Assembly: GCA_963921825.1 (NCBI GenBank)
Contig: OY997591.1
Location: forward strand, 54,041,031 to 54,105,030
From: Erodium maritimum
Lineage: Eukaryota > Streptophyta > Magnoliopsida > Geraniales > Geraniaceae
DNA length: 64,000 nucleotides
Direction of reading: 5' to 3'
Shown here: one piece after another, positions 1-11,256 of the stretch
How positions within the stretch are numbered: the first letter of the stretch is position 1
Layout: every line of letters begins with the position of its first letter
Notes under the pieces: generated by a model
The model's input: the letters and a program-made list of their open reading frames with translations, nothing else
The model's database searches: none
What the model was told of the DNA's origin: nothing
Program-made: the position numbers and the translations under genes

Positions 1-790
1 ATTGTCTGACACTGCATAATGAATCGACCCTATCGATTTTAACCTTTCTGTCGTCTATGTCACTATCCTTTTTTATCACCGATATCCTGATTGAGATAAG
101 TCATAGAGTCGTCATCCTTATTATTCTCAATCACTGTTCCTTGATATGTGAGATGACTGAATATATGATACCCAGTATCATGTGCATGGCCATGTTATTG
201 TTTCAGTCACTCTCGATCAAGCGGTCGAGAACCGATATCTTTCACATACCTCAGCATGAGGGATAAATACCTTATCCGTCTTTCGTGTCACTCATGCAGT
301 CTGTCCCCAAGCCAATCTCGGCCGTTATGGAAGCCTTGTTATGGACAACGTTGGGCTCAGGTTAAACTCAGTTGTTGAGTGCATATCGATCACAAAGAGT
401 CCTTGGTCTAAGGTTACATGACAAGCTACGACACTGAATGTGTTCATGACTTAATCTATGGCACATATTCAGGGTGGGTCGTCCAATATCATGTCCCACA
501 TGATATCTATGATCAGATTTCGGAATCTCATTACAATGGCTAACAGAACGTAGGCCATAAAGAGCCATCTTTCATACTAGTCGCTTTTAGTGAAGCTTTG
601 TTTGACTAGGGGCTCATCGAGTGTGATCTATCTCGATCTATGGTTTAATTCACATTATGGGCATAGATAAAAGCACACATCGATATATTACTCCAACACA
701 AAAGTAATATAAAGTCGCTTTAATTTTATTGATGACGATGATATATATATTTGGACATTTAGGATTGAACTACATGCACTAAGACTAACA
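1..790 (-). mobile_element. Copia-1 3' LTR (partial)
   Basis: In minus-strand sense this LTR begins TGTTAG at 790, directly after a purine-rich tract (791-805) that fits the polypurine tract, and it runs off the window at position 1. Several blocks match the 5' LTR of copia-2 (27970-29789), for example the stretch around 90-125 with its 'gtcgtcatccttatt' core, so the two elements belong to related families. No open reading frame here is credible. The outer end and TSD lie outside the window. Confidence 0.7.
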
Positions 791-805
791 ATCTCCCCTT
801 GCCCT
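791..805 (-). other. Polypurine tract of copia-1
   Basis: The minus strand reads GGGCAAGGGGAGAT immediately before the TGTTAG LTR start. This is the usual position and composition of the plus-strand primer of a Ty1-copia element. Confidence 0.6.
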
Positions 806-952
806 AGTTCCAATCTAAACTGCAATTTATTCTCATTGACTTTACATGTCTAACATGATCTTTCAACGAGAGTGACTTAGTCAACGGATTGGCTATGTTA
901 TCATCAATTTCAATATAGGTGATCTTCACTACACCTCGGTTCTGTATTTTTT

Positions 953-2332
953 TTATGAGGTGGATACGCCGCAATACATGTTTTGATTTGTTATGCGATC
1001 TGAGCTTTTAGCTTGCGCAATGACCCTTATGTTGCTGTAAAATAGATTCACCGGGCTAGATGGGTTTTTAATTACACCCAACCCTGCCGTGAATTTCCAA
1101 ATCCACATAGCCTCCTTAGTTGCCTCTACAGCAACCATGTACTCGGCTTCTGTCGTAGACCTGGCGACGGTATCTTGATTTACGCTCTCCCAGCTAAAAG
1201 CTGCGTCATTATGTGTAAACACATATCCTGGTGGACTTCTAAAGTCATCTGGATTTTTCTGGAAAACTAGCGTCTACTTATCCTTCGACGACTAGTTCAA
1301 CATCATCTTTCCCCAAGGGTTTGACTTATATCAACTGGTACAACACAAGGCATACGCGACGCCAGGTCTCATATATATCATGGCATATATGATCGATCCT
1401 ACCCCCTAGGGGCATGGGATTCACATCATCCTTTTTAGCTCAATAGGTGTTTTAGGACACTGAGTCTTGCTGAGATGAACATCATGACGAGCAGGTAACA
1501 ATCCTTTCTTTGAATCAAGCATTGAGAACCCACTCAATGTCTTATTCACATAGGTGCTCTGACTTAAACCCAAGACCCTCTTGGTGCGATCGATATATAT
1601 CTTAATCCCTAAGATATAAGGAGCATCGCATAAGTCCTATATTGTGAAACACTTCCTCAACCAAGCTTTTAGTCTCATGCTAGGTTGGGATGTTGTTTCC
1701 TATGAGCACCACAAAGGCAATCTTTCTCCCACTAGCCTTCTTATAAAAGCAAGGGTCATACTCGTTCTTGATGAAGCTAAATATAATTACCGCTTCATCA
1801 AAACGAAGGTTCCAACTTTGAGAAACTTGTTTCAGTCCACAAATGGATTTCAACAACTTATAAATCTATCCGGTTATTCTTTGGATCGTCAAAACCTACG
1901 GGCTGAGACATACAAACGTCCTCAGTCAAATTCCCGTTTAAAAGCGGTTTTTACATCCACTTGTCATATCTCGTAATCAAGATACGAGACTATGTCAAGA
2001 AGAATTTGGATAGATTTGACCATGGCTATTGGTGAGAAGGTTTCCTCATAGTCAATCCCTCCGATCTGCCTATAACATTTCGCAACCAGTCAGGCTTCGT
2101 AGGTCTGAGGCTTGCCGTCCATGTTCATCTTCACCTTGAAGATCCATTTGCATCCGATGGTCCTCAAACCATCGATGGGATCAACCAGTTCCCAAACTTG
2201 GTTGTCCGACATGGACTGCATTTCCTCCCTCATGGCTCCTAGCCATAACTCAGAGTCGGGCCCATCCACGGCTTCCTGAAAGGTGACTGGATCCTCATGA
2301 TCCACCATTAGCTCACCGTCCCCTCCAGACAC
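953..2332 (-). pseudogene. Copia-1 reverse transcriptase and RNase H, broken
   Basis: The minus strand encodes, in several frames, the Ty1-copia RT start (2332-2090; motifs near VWELVD and IGCKWIFKVK), the RT middle (about 2080-1640) and RNase H (1222-953; ARSTTEAEYMVAVEA). Many stops and frameshifts interrupt it. At about 1690-1720 the RT sequence passes from an AFVVL stretch straight to IGNNIPT; in copia RTs the catalytic YVDD and the following residues normally lie between these blocks, so the active-site motif appears deleted. The element cannot encode a working RT. It follows the integrase remnant in the gag-PR-IN-RT-RH order of Ty1-copia. Confidence 0.75.
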
Positions 2333-2599
2333 AAAATAACCATATCTCGGAGGTGGGTGACAGATCCTTCCGGATCGCCTTGGACCTTAAGGAACTGGTT
2401 CCTGCTCTACGACTACTTCAGGCTCCTCTACTGGGTTGTCAATTGGTTCAGAGGCATCTGTACCACTGGCGCCTTTGGAAACAAATTACCTTTTCATAAA
2501 GACCCCTCCCCTAGCGACGAACACCAAGTTCTCACTAGGTTTGTAGAAGTAGTATCCCCTGGTTCCTTTGGGATACCCCACAAAGGTTCATTTCTCATA

Positions 2600-3560
2600 T
2601 CTTGGTTCGAGCTTAGTCAAAACCAAACGTTTCACATAAGCCTCGCAACCCTAGACCCTTTAGGAAGGACAAAACGGGCTTCTTCCCGTACCATTTCTAA
2701 AATGGTGTCCCTTCCACAACCTTCGTCGGAGCCCGATTCACTATGAATGCGACCGTCTCCAGAGCATAACCCTAGAAAGAGACTGGTAGATCAGTCCAAC
2801 TAATCATGGAACGGATCATTGTCTAACAATGTTCGATTTCTCCGTTCGGCTACACCTTTCAACTATAGTGTCCCGGGAGGAGTCCATTCCAAAAGGATCC
2901 AATTCTCTTTTAGATGATCTAAAAACTCTATGGTCAAGTATTTTCTACATCAGTCCAATCGAAGTGCTTTAATACTTTTCCCGAGCTGGTTTTCTACTTC
3001 AGTCTTACACTTTTTGAATTTATCAAAAGTTTCAGACTTATGTCTCATCGAATAGACATAACCATACTTACTGTAATCATCAATGAAACGTGATAAAGTA
3101 ACTAAAACCCCACCTGACAAGAGAACTTATTGTCTATACACATCCGAGTGTATCAGCCCCAATAATTCACCCGCCCTTCCACCGCGATCGATCAAAGGCG
3201 CTTTAGTCATTTTTTCCATCAAACAAGCCTTGCACCTATTATTCGAATGGACTTAAAAATTTTCACTTATGAAGTGATGATATGTGTTTCTTGTTTATGT
3301 GGCCTAAATGACAGTGCCTTAACAGAGTCTAGTCTAAATTATCGGATTTATACCTTTTTGCATTAACATTATAAATATAGCTTGAGGCATTGTTACCCAT
3401 ATGTACAATCCTTGGACCAAAGTTTGTACAAACATAAAACATATCATTGCATAGAATATTGAAAATCCAATTTCCAATATCAACATTATATCCTTCGGTG
3501 TATAACACGGATACAAATATAATGATCCTATTAAAATTAGGTATGCAATATACATTGTTT
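2600..3560 (-). pseudogene. Copia-1 pre-integrase and integrase remnant
   Basis: Translating the minus strand in changing frames gives recognisable Ty1-copia integrase blocks: a cysteine-containing stretch around 3230, GELLGLIHSDV near 3170, SRFIDDYSKYGYVY near 3090-3050, and GVAERRNRTLLD near 2860-2820. Stops and frameshifts are frequent. The segment 3555-3334 is the pre-integrase part. Family knowledge assigns this to strand transfer of the cDNA; the copy is plainly dead. It lies between the protease/zinc-knuckle remnant and RT, as expected for copia. Confidence 0.65.
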
Positions 3561-3589
3561 AGTTGTTGTCCACTCTGATGTCCAATCCG

Positions 3590-4406
3590 TTCTTCTCCAA
3601 GCCTCTCCTACCTTCTAGTCACTACACGTCAGTGCATATGTGAGATTCAGCTCCGGTATCCAATACCCATGAATCTTTGGAAGTAGAGAGAGGTAGATCT
3701 ATAAAGTTAATACCTGATGAAGGCGCAGTCTCACTACCCTTCTTCAGATCATCCTGGTTTTTTTCGCAATTCCTTTTCCGTTGACTAGGCTTCTGGCAGT
3801 AGAAGCAAACAGTCTTATCCTCCTTAGCCTTCCTTAAGGACCCCCGATCCTAGGAGGGTTAGGAGCGATCAAGTGTCTAATCTTTCACGCTAAGTGTGCA
3901 AGGGCCTTGTCCTTGCCACCACCAGTCTCCTTATTGAAATTGGATCCCTTTCTAACCATCAGAATATCCTTTGATCCCAGATCCCTGATATTCTTCCTAG
4001 CAGTTACAAACATGCCATGTAACTCTGATATGGTCATGTCCATATCGTGCATGTGATAGTTCATGGTGAACTCAACATACGCACGAAGAAGGGAGCATAG
4101 AACCCTATCTGCTGCCATATATGATTCTATCTTAAGACCCAGTCTATTAAGATGTTCGAGATGCCCCTTCATTTTCTACACATAAGGGATAGCCTTGTCA
4201 AGGTCATTTTCTTTGCGTTTATATTTAAGGACCATCCTCAAATTTCTATAACAGTCTAGATAGTTTGTCCCATTAAGCTTGACCCCGTCAATCATGGTTT
4301 TTAATGACAAACTACTGTTTACTTTTGCCATTTGATCTATACGACAGATAAAATTTAATTGGTAAACTGAATAATTTTTTTGAAGATCAAGCTTAAACAT
4401 CAACAA
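3590..4406 (-). pseudogene. Copia-1 gag and protease remnant
   Basis: Gag starts with the ATG at about 4340 (MAKVNSSLS...) and contains LNGTNYLDCYRNLRMVLK, the N-terminal signature of plant copia Gag. A stop at 4176-4178 is followed in the same frame by KMKGHLEHLNRLGLKIES. Compared with copia-2 gag, roughly 75 residues between these two blocks are missing, so the gene has an internal deletion as well as the stop. A degraded zinc knuckle (about 3800-3760) and an aspartic-protease stretch (about 3690-3600) follow. Gag would form the particle and bind RNA; this copy is non-functional. Confidence 0.75.
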
Positions 4407-5774
4407 ATTGATTCCAACCCTTTAGAATCTAAAAGCAAGATATCTGATTCACTCGATCAAGCTGAACGAAGGCTCACCACTCAATCAAGCTATGTAGGTA
4501 GGACCCCGTCCAATCACATCCAATATGACTCTTGGCTAGGGTATGTTCTTAAGTACACGGATTACCCTATCTGATACCCTAGCTCAACCCTGGCTGAGAA
4601 TCGTAGTCGGGTCCACCAATTTTCAACTATGACCCGTCACTATGTAGGTGCTCCGCTAAGGCGCACGACACCCACATATGTCGTCCATACTTATTACCAC
4701 GCCTTCTCATGGATGCTCTGCTAAGGCGCACAACACACGTAGGACGAGGAGGTAGTAAGTTGTTGAGAATTTGGGAGCTATCTGACATGACCCGTTTTTA
4801 CTTGTCCGGTTGTGTTTAAATTTTGACACATCCTAGATGCGATAAGCACATCAACTACATTCCAAATGTAACGATGCCTCCAATTACATCCAATGTAATT
4901 CATCCTTCGAACCCGTCAACTACACCCAATGTAATGACGATTCTAATGGCTCACAAACAATGATCAAAATACAATTTTATCTTTGCATGTGAGGTGATAT
5001 GCTCGGTAATTAAAGTTAAGCATGCAATTCTAAAAACACATAGAATTAATCATGCAAAATTTAAACTAAGCATAAAGCGATACATGTGCACATAATAGCC
5101 CCCTAAACTAACTCCCACTAGCTTCTTGAGCTCCATCGACTCCACGCCGATGTCAACACCCGAAAAGCCACCAATTGACCTATTTACCCTTTCTTTGTCT
5201 CGAGTAAAAGATTACAATTTAATACACGACGCGCAGGTCGGGAATTAATAAATATTACACATAAGTGGTACGACGACCACACCTCAAAAAAATAATTACA
5301 CGCTAAATCTAACAGCTCGCAGGCCGTGAAAAGCGATTAATAATTAAATCGAGCTCGGGGCTATTATGTACACTATGCCAACATCACATCACACATCGTG
5401 TTTTTAAACAAGCATGTTATCAAACATCATGTGATTTTCCGGTTTTAATTAATAGCCAAGTTCTGAAAAAATTTGAAGCTCGGTTTATCAAAACCAATCA
5501 AAATTGAAACTTTTGAACATTTGATTTTTGAGTTCGTCAAGACGGTTCCAAACTCATCATGACTAAAAAAAGGTTTGGCCCGGCATATCGATCATCCAAT
5601 GGTCATGCTTGGCCTAGCTCCGTCCAACGGAGCCCCGTTCGGTCCCGGTTTCGACGAGAGTCCCGCTCCCGAGACCCGAAAAATCAAACTTTGTTAAAAA
5701 CTCCGGATTTAATATAATTTTCTAAAAAAATCATTTTTCATGCATTGAATCCATAAACAAGAATCTAAACATGT
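4407..5774 (-). mobile_element. Copia-1 untranslated leader, proximal part
   Basis: No coding potential. The region between gag and the 5' LTR is unusually long, as in copia-2, and shares with it the 'acgacgcgcagg' motif (5227 here, 27218 in copia-2). Short direct repeats such as 'gctaaggcgcac' occur at 4650-4730. The leader is interrupted at 5775 by LINE-1 and resumes at 10381. Positions 5760-5774 are the left target-site duplication of that LINE. Confidence 0.5.
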
Positions 5775-6276
5775 AAAGGAGTCGGCCCTAGTTCTCTCTG
5801 AACTACCGGCGATAGAGGAAGGCCGAGCGCGTACGGGCGAGTGATCTCGACGACGGCTTTCGCTCGTGAGGAGGAGGAAGGTACGTCTCTGTTCCTTCAA
5901 GTTTGTTCCGTTTTAAACTCGCTTCTGTGGAGTTTTGGACGGCGTGTTTTGCTGCTTCTTCGTCTTGGAGTCCGGGGGATTCTGGGGAGGACCGGACGTA
6001 CAGTCCGGCCGGAGAAGGTGCAGGTTGCCCCACGCTCGTGAGGTTGAGCCTCGGGTAGTGGTTGGTGGAGAGGGGGGCGAGTCAGAATTTGGAGTAGCGA
6101 CTGTTTCTGGTGATCGGGGTGTGGTCGGTGCGGCTTGTCTGACATACGAAATTCCGGCGGCGGTCCGCGGCCAGGTGTCGGGGGACAGGTCGAGTGACGG
6201 GAGGGTCTGGAAACCTTGTCACGGGGGAGACGGTCGGGGCCGGTCAAGGGGCTTGATTTTCTTGCGCGGAGGAAGA

Positions 6277-7129
6277 ATGCGTTTCCTATCTTGGAACTGT
6301 AGGGGTCTAGGGAAGTTGGCTGCGGTAGAGTACCTGAAGGGGGTGATTCGTCGTAGGAAACCGCAGATAATCTTTCTAAGTGAGACTTTCGCGAAGAAAG
6401 GGGAAGTCGATATATTGAGATTGAAAACGGGTTTTGCAGGAGGGTGCGAGGTCTCGGCAGATGGCCATAAAGGTGGGATCATTCTTTTATGGGCGATGGG
6501 AGTGGCGGTCACGAAAATTGATTGTCAAGAACGCTACATTGATGTGGAAGTTACGGAAGCGAACGGGGAGTCTTTTAGCTTCACGGGGATCTATGGGGAG
6601 GCGAATCGGGATCTCCGTTGGCAGACATGGGAGATGATTCGGTCTTTGGGCAAACGGGTGGGGATATCGGAGAGGTGGCTTCTTATGGGGAATTTTAATG
6701 GCATCCTCAAGCAAAGAGAGAAGCGTGGGGGAAACCAGTATCCGGAAGGCCTCATTCACGGGTTCAGGGGAGCGATGCGTGAGACACAAATCACTGATGT
6801 ACCTCTTCAAGGGTATGGATTTACGTGGCACCGTGGAAGAGACGCGAATGGCAGTCCAGATTGACAGGGCGCTTATGTCGCGGGAAATGAAGGACCTGTG
6901 GCCGGACGCCCATCTGGTCAATTTAGGCATCTCCACATCAGATCATCTACCCATCCTACTGGACTCCGAACGGAGAGTGGACCCGGTGGGATCTAGGCAA
7001 TTCAGGTTTGAGAATATGTGGGTGGAAGATCCGGAATGTGGCCATTTGATCCAAGCTTGGTGGGGCTCCCCTAGAGACCGCACGATCGGGATTAAGACAA
7101 AAGAGACAGGTGAGGCATTGGAGGTCTAG
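6277..7129 (+). pseudogene. LINE-1 endonuclease domain
   Basis: The domain starts MRFLSWNCRGLG at 6277 and continues with SETF, GGIILLW, GIYGE and LLMGNFNGIL; the last corresponds to the usual GDFN motif, with Asp replaced by Asn. It then meets a frameshift at about 6840 and resumes in another frame with DRALMS and TSDHLPILL. These are the conserved blocks of the APE-type endonuclease that nicks target DNA for target-primed reverse transcription. A TAG at 7127-7129 lies where the sense is V-stop-GKEV, compatible with a Trp codon changed by G to A. The N-terminal extension open from 5935 shows no recognisable domain. Confidence 0.7.
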
Positions 7130-9240
7130 GGGAAGGAGGTCTACAATGCCTTAGCCAGGAAAATCTCCCGGTATGAAAAAGACATCTTGTGGTTGAATGG
7201 GCGACTTGATAGAACAAGTATTCGCCGTAGGCGAGCGCTACAGAAGCTCTATGTCTCTGCGTTGGAGAAAAAAGGGGAGTTCTGGAGGCAGAGGGCTAAA
7301 CAGCACTGGCTCACGAAGAGTGATCAGAATACCAAGTTTTTTCAGGCATCGGCCGCGCAGCGAAAGAATATAAACAAGGTGACGGAGCTGAAGGATGCAG
7401 AGGGGGATATCCTTTCTTGGGACACGGGACTAGGGGAACATATCCGGGAGTTTTATACAACCTTGTCTAGGAAGACTCAGGGGGATGGAATAAACTGTCC
7501 CCGTTTCCAGCAACAAGTAACAGCAGCACAGAACCGAGTTCTCATGAGTGAGGTGTCTTCTGAGGAAGTGAGGGAGGGTACATTCTATATGGGACCAAAC
7601 AAGTCTCCGGGTCCGGATGGCCTAAACCCGTACTTATACCAAAAGTATTGGGGCACGGTCGGTGCGGACGTCACTCAATGGGCGAGGAGAGTCTTTGAGG
7701 GGGAGGAGATCCCGAAAGACCTGAACAAAACGACGTTAGTCCTGATTCCGAAAGTGGAGTGCCCGATGTCATTGAAGGATCTGCGACCCATCGCGCTGTG
7801 TAATGTGATATTCAAGATTGTATCAAAGGTGGCGGCGAATCGCCTAAAAGGCCTACTGAATGAGCTGATCTCGGAAACACAAGGTGCGTTTGTTCCTGGA
7901 CGTTCGATCCAGGATAATATTATATTGTCATATGAAACTCTCCATTATTTGAAAAATAAGAAGCAAGGAAAGGAGGGGTGGGTGGCATTGAAGTTGGACA
8001 TGAGTAAGGCCTATGATCGAGTAGAATGGGGTTTCATGTGGGACATGATGTGGGGTTTCGGCCTGAGGGAAGATTGGATTAATCTTGTCCGCCGCTGCAC
8101 GTACGCTATCACATACAACATTGTGGCGGGAGGGCAGCAAGCAGGTTTTGTCCAACCGGAGATGAGGATTAGACAAGGTGACCCGTTATCCCCGTATTTG
8201 TTCTTGTTCTGTATGGAAGGATTCTCGAGACTGCTTCAAGGGGCGGAGGGGACGAGGGAGCTACACGGAGTTCGTATCACCCCTCGTGCGCCGACACTGA
8301 CTCACCTATTCTTTACGGATGACTGCTATGTGTACTGCAAGGCGACTTCGTTGGAAATAGGGCGAGTCAAGGGGTATCTACGTATGTTTGAAGAGGCGTC
8401 AGGTCAGATTGTGAACCACCAAAAGTCCTCGCTCTTCTTTAGTGCCAACACATCTCTCTCGTGTCGGGCGGACAGGGTTCAGATTCTGGGGAACCCGGAA
8501 CTGGCGCATTCATCCCCCTATCTGGGAATCCCAAATATGATGGGGCGGAGTAGGAAGCAGGGACTACAATATATCCTGACAAGAGTACTCAGGCGGATTC
8601 AAAAATGGGATGGGAAACTACTGAGTGGGGCAGGAAAGGAGGTATTGGTCAAGTCGGTTCTACAAGCGATCCCTACGTACACCATGAGCGTGATGCGTCT
8701 GCCCAAAGGTCTATTGGAGAGGATGAATGTGGCGTTGGCCCGGTTTTGGTGGAAGTCGTCCGGGGGGACGGGAAAGGGGACATCTGGCAGTCATGGACGA
8801 CTATGCCCCGCCCTAAGGAGGAAGGGGGACTGGGTTTCAAGAACATGTATGACTTTAACTCAGCTTTACTGGGAAAGAAGCTCTGGAGACTCCTACTGGA
8901 TGAGTCCACTTTGGTTGCGAGAGTATTAAAAGCTCGGTACTATCCGGAGTCCTCGGTCTTGGACGCGGTCCGGAAACCCAACCAGAGCTTCGTCTGGCAA
9001 AGCTTGTTATCGGTTCAAGAGTTGGTTGGGGGGGGGGGGGGGCTAGAAGGTCGATTGGACCAGGGACGTCCACGATGGTCGGCAATCAGCCGTGGTTGGT
9101 TGGAGTCGAGCCGAGAGTCAGGTCGCTGAGAGCAGATCTGGCTACAACACCGGTATCGGATATCATGCTACCACACGAACGGCGGTGGGACGTAGACAAA
9201 ATACGACAGATGTTCGATGAGGACGACTAAAGGGCTATCT
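7130..9240 (+). pseudogene. LINE-1 reverse transcriptase domain
   Basis: Reading resumes after the 7127 stop and stays open to 8929. It includes KSPGPDGL (about 7600), ETQGAFVPGRSIQDNI, KLDMSKAYDRVEW, RQGDPLSPYLFL and the active-site block FTDDCYVY (about 8310-8335), where most relatives have FADD. A frameshift near 8770 moves the sense to the frame ending at 9129, where PRPKEEGGLGFKN lies. A run of 15 G at 9028-9042 causes or marks a further shift; downstream residues such as VGNQPWLVGVEP are in a third frame. The gene is non-functional, but its domain order is complete. Confidence 0.75.
9028..9042 (+). repeat. G15 homopolymer in LINE-1
   Basis: Fifteen consecutive G. The tract lies in coding sequence of the RT C-terminal part, and the reading frame differs on its two sides, so slippage here probably broke the frame. 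The exact length should be treated with caution because long G runs are error-prone in sequencing. Confidence 0.8.
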
Positions 9241-9259
9241 TGGCAGTCCCTGTGAGTAA

Positions 9260-10320
9260 TTCAGCAGTATCGGATTCTTGGTATTGGACGGGGGACTGTC
9301 TAGGGCAGTATACGGTGAAGGCGGCATATGGGATATGTCAACAGGACCAAGCCGTGTTCCAGCCTTAGACAGACATTTGGACACGAATATGGAACCTGGA
9401 AGTCCTGCCTAAAGTGCGGACGTTTCTCTGGAGAACATGCTCAGGATGTCTTCAGGTCGCAGTCAACCTCAGGCGCAGACATGTGGCGATGGAAGCAGTG
9501 TGTCCGGTCTGCTCAGGGGCGGAGGAATCAGAGCTTCATCTGCTAGTACAGTGCCCATTAGCGGCGGAGTGTTGGACTAAGTCGGGGTTGAATACCCCTC
9601 ATGATGCTCAATCGATTTCCGAATGGTTACAAAGGACGTTGAGCAGTAATCCTCCGGCGAGTGGGGGTCTAATCTGCTGCATACTATGGGAAGTGTGGAA
9701 GGCCAAGAATAAAGTGGTCTGGGAACAATCGACCCAGCAGGCGCCTGCTATCTTCCAAACAGCTTTCCATTTACAGGCTGGATGGCTCGAAGCTATGAAG
9801 CGAAAGCGACAACATCAGGTAAAAACAGGAAATGACCAACCCAGAGCGGCGGAGGTGTGGGATTCTCCGCCTCAAGGGACGTGGGCAGTAAACACATATG
9901 GCGCGCTCTTCGCGGCGACGAACTTGGTGGGGACATGTTGGATAGGTAGGGACGACCGGGGAGGTGTCATAGCGGCCCGGTCGACATCCTTCCATGGTCC
10001 CCAGAACTCGGGTTTGGTGGAGGCGTATGCTATCAGAGATGCGTTGACTTGGCTTAGGCAACACCCACAGCAGAGGGCGACCGTGAGGAGCGACTATAAG
10101 GTCATAGTGGATATGGTCAAGAAAGGAGGAAGACTTCTATCTCCTTTATGGACAATTATCACATATTGTATTTCCTTGTTAGCTTAACTCGAGTACGTGC
10201 AACTCGTCTTTGTAAAGCGGACAGCGAACAAAGCAGCTCACTGGCTTGCCAGGGCGACTTGTTCTTCCCCTGTCTGGAATTGGTCCGGGGGTCATATCCC
10301 TGAGCCTCTTCAAAATATCC
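9260..10320 (+). pseudogene. LINE-1 zf-RVT and RNase H domains
   Basis: A zinc-binding zf-RVT block is visible at about 9400-9590 (VRTFLWR, CPVCSGAEESELHLLVQCPLA). It is followed by an RNase H domain from about 9880: WAVNTYGALF, LVEAYAIRDAL, RSDYKVIVDM, then after a stop at 10187 KRTANKAAHWLAR. Plant L1 elements of one lineage carry such a C-terminal RNase H. The first catalytic aspartate, expected in NTDGA, is a tyrosine here (NTYGA), and the frame is interrupted, so activity is excluded. Confidence 0.7.
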
Positions 10321-10380
10321 TTCTTGCCGATATTTAAATAAACACTACATTATCTCTAAAAAAAAGAATATAAAACATGT

Positions 10381-10900
10381 TATCAACCAATTTAGCTAAA
10401 CAATATGCTAAAATCAAACTTTCAAGCAAAATCGAAACTTTCTCAACACCGTCTTGTGAATGCCGAAGGTAGCACAACTCTGATATCACTGTTGGGTCTC
10501 GTTGGAGGGTATGAACACATACTCGCAGCGGAATGACAAATAAAACCAAGAGACCATTAAAACCATGAATCAACTACTAAAGATTAGAATCACAAGAAAA
10601 AAATCAGCACTGGCTTGAGTCTCTAATTTGCCTATGTATCCACTTGGGAATTAAAGTCACGTAGTTCTTTCTTATGAGGACTCAAGAACACCAAAAATGA
10701 AGATGGGAGCTTGCCTTGGTCAAAATTCTACGAGGAGGGAGAAGTTGTCTTGCTATTTCGTGTCTTGTGTTTGCTATGTTGAAAAAAGATGACTTAAATC
10801 AAGGATGCAATTAAAAACAATTATGACCTACCTACTTGTGTTTACCTCAACAAGTAGGTTTGGTAAGCCATTTGGAAATCCACAGAAAATCCTATGGTCG
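10381..10900 (-). mobile_element. Copia-1 leader end, PBS and 5' LTR fragment
   Basis: After the LINE-1 target repeat the copia-1 leader resumes. At 10478-10488 the minus strand carries TGATATCAGAG, a one-base variant of the TGGTATCAGAG primer-binding site. The LTR end TGTTGGG (plus sense) begins at 10490. LTR sequence cannot be followed with confidence beyond about 10900, and the outer LTR end expected from the 3' LTR is not found, so this LTR looks truncated. The gene downstream region starts here. Confidence 0.55.
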
Positions 10901-11256
10901 ACATTCTTCCTGAAAAAAATTGATACATAAGCAGTGCAACAAAATGCAAACATTATCGGCATGACAACCCTGTAAGTAAATACCTATCAACAGAATAACG
11001 GAGACGCTAGAACTTCCCTCACTAGTAACTAGCAATCCTTCTTTAAAAAACAAGACGGCTCTTGTCTAACCCATAAAGATGGCTGTGTCAAGCAATTTAT
11101 AATCCTTGTGTCGGACGACAATATCTGAACACAGCAATTCACTATAAACTATTTCTCTTCGATGACTACTAAGGTTTGTTACCCTGGCACAATGAATTTA
11201 CTAAGGAGCAAATAAATCAATCAATCAATCAGTGTAGTGCTTCTGATCTAATTTAT
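10901..11256. other. Intergenic, 3' of the helicase gene
   Basis: AT-rich sequence between the truncated copia-1 LTR and the stop codon of the helicase gene. It must hold the 3' UTR and polyadenylation site of that minus-strand gene, but I see no decisive signal and no other coding region. Confidence 0.5.

Larger units (their letters stand above)
5775..10364 (+). mobile_element. LINE-1: L1-type retrotransposon with C-terminal RNase H
   Basis: A 4.6-kb non-LTR element inserted in the copia-1 leader. It is flanked by imperfect direct repeats (5760-5774 and 10365-10380, AGAATCTAAACATGT-type) and ends in a short A tract at 10358-10364. Domains in order are apurinic endonuclease, reverse transcriptase, zf-RVT and RNase H. 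No ORF1 (RRM or CCHC protein) is recognisable in the roughly 500 bases before the endonuclease, so ORF1 was lost or the element is 5'-truncated. Several frameshifts and stops make it a relic. The tail differs from that of LINE-2, which points to a different lineage. Confidence 0.75.
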
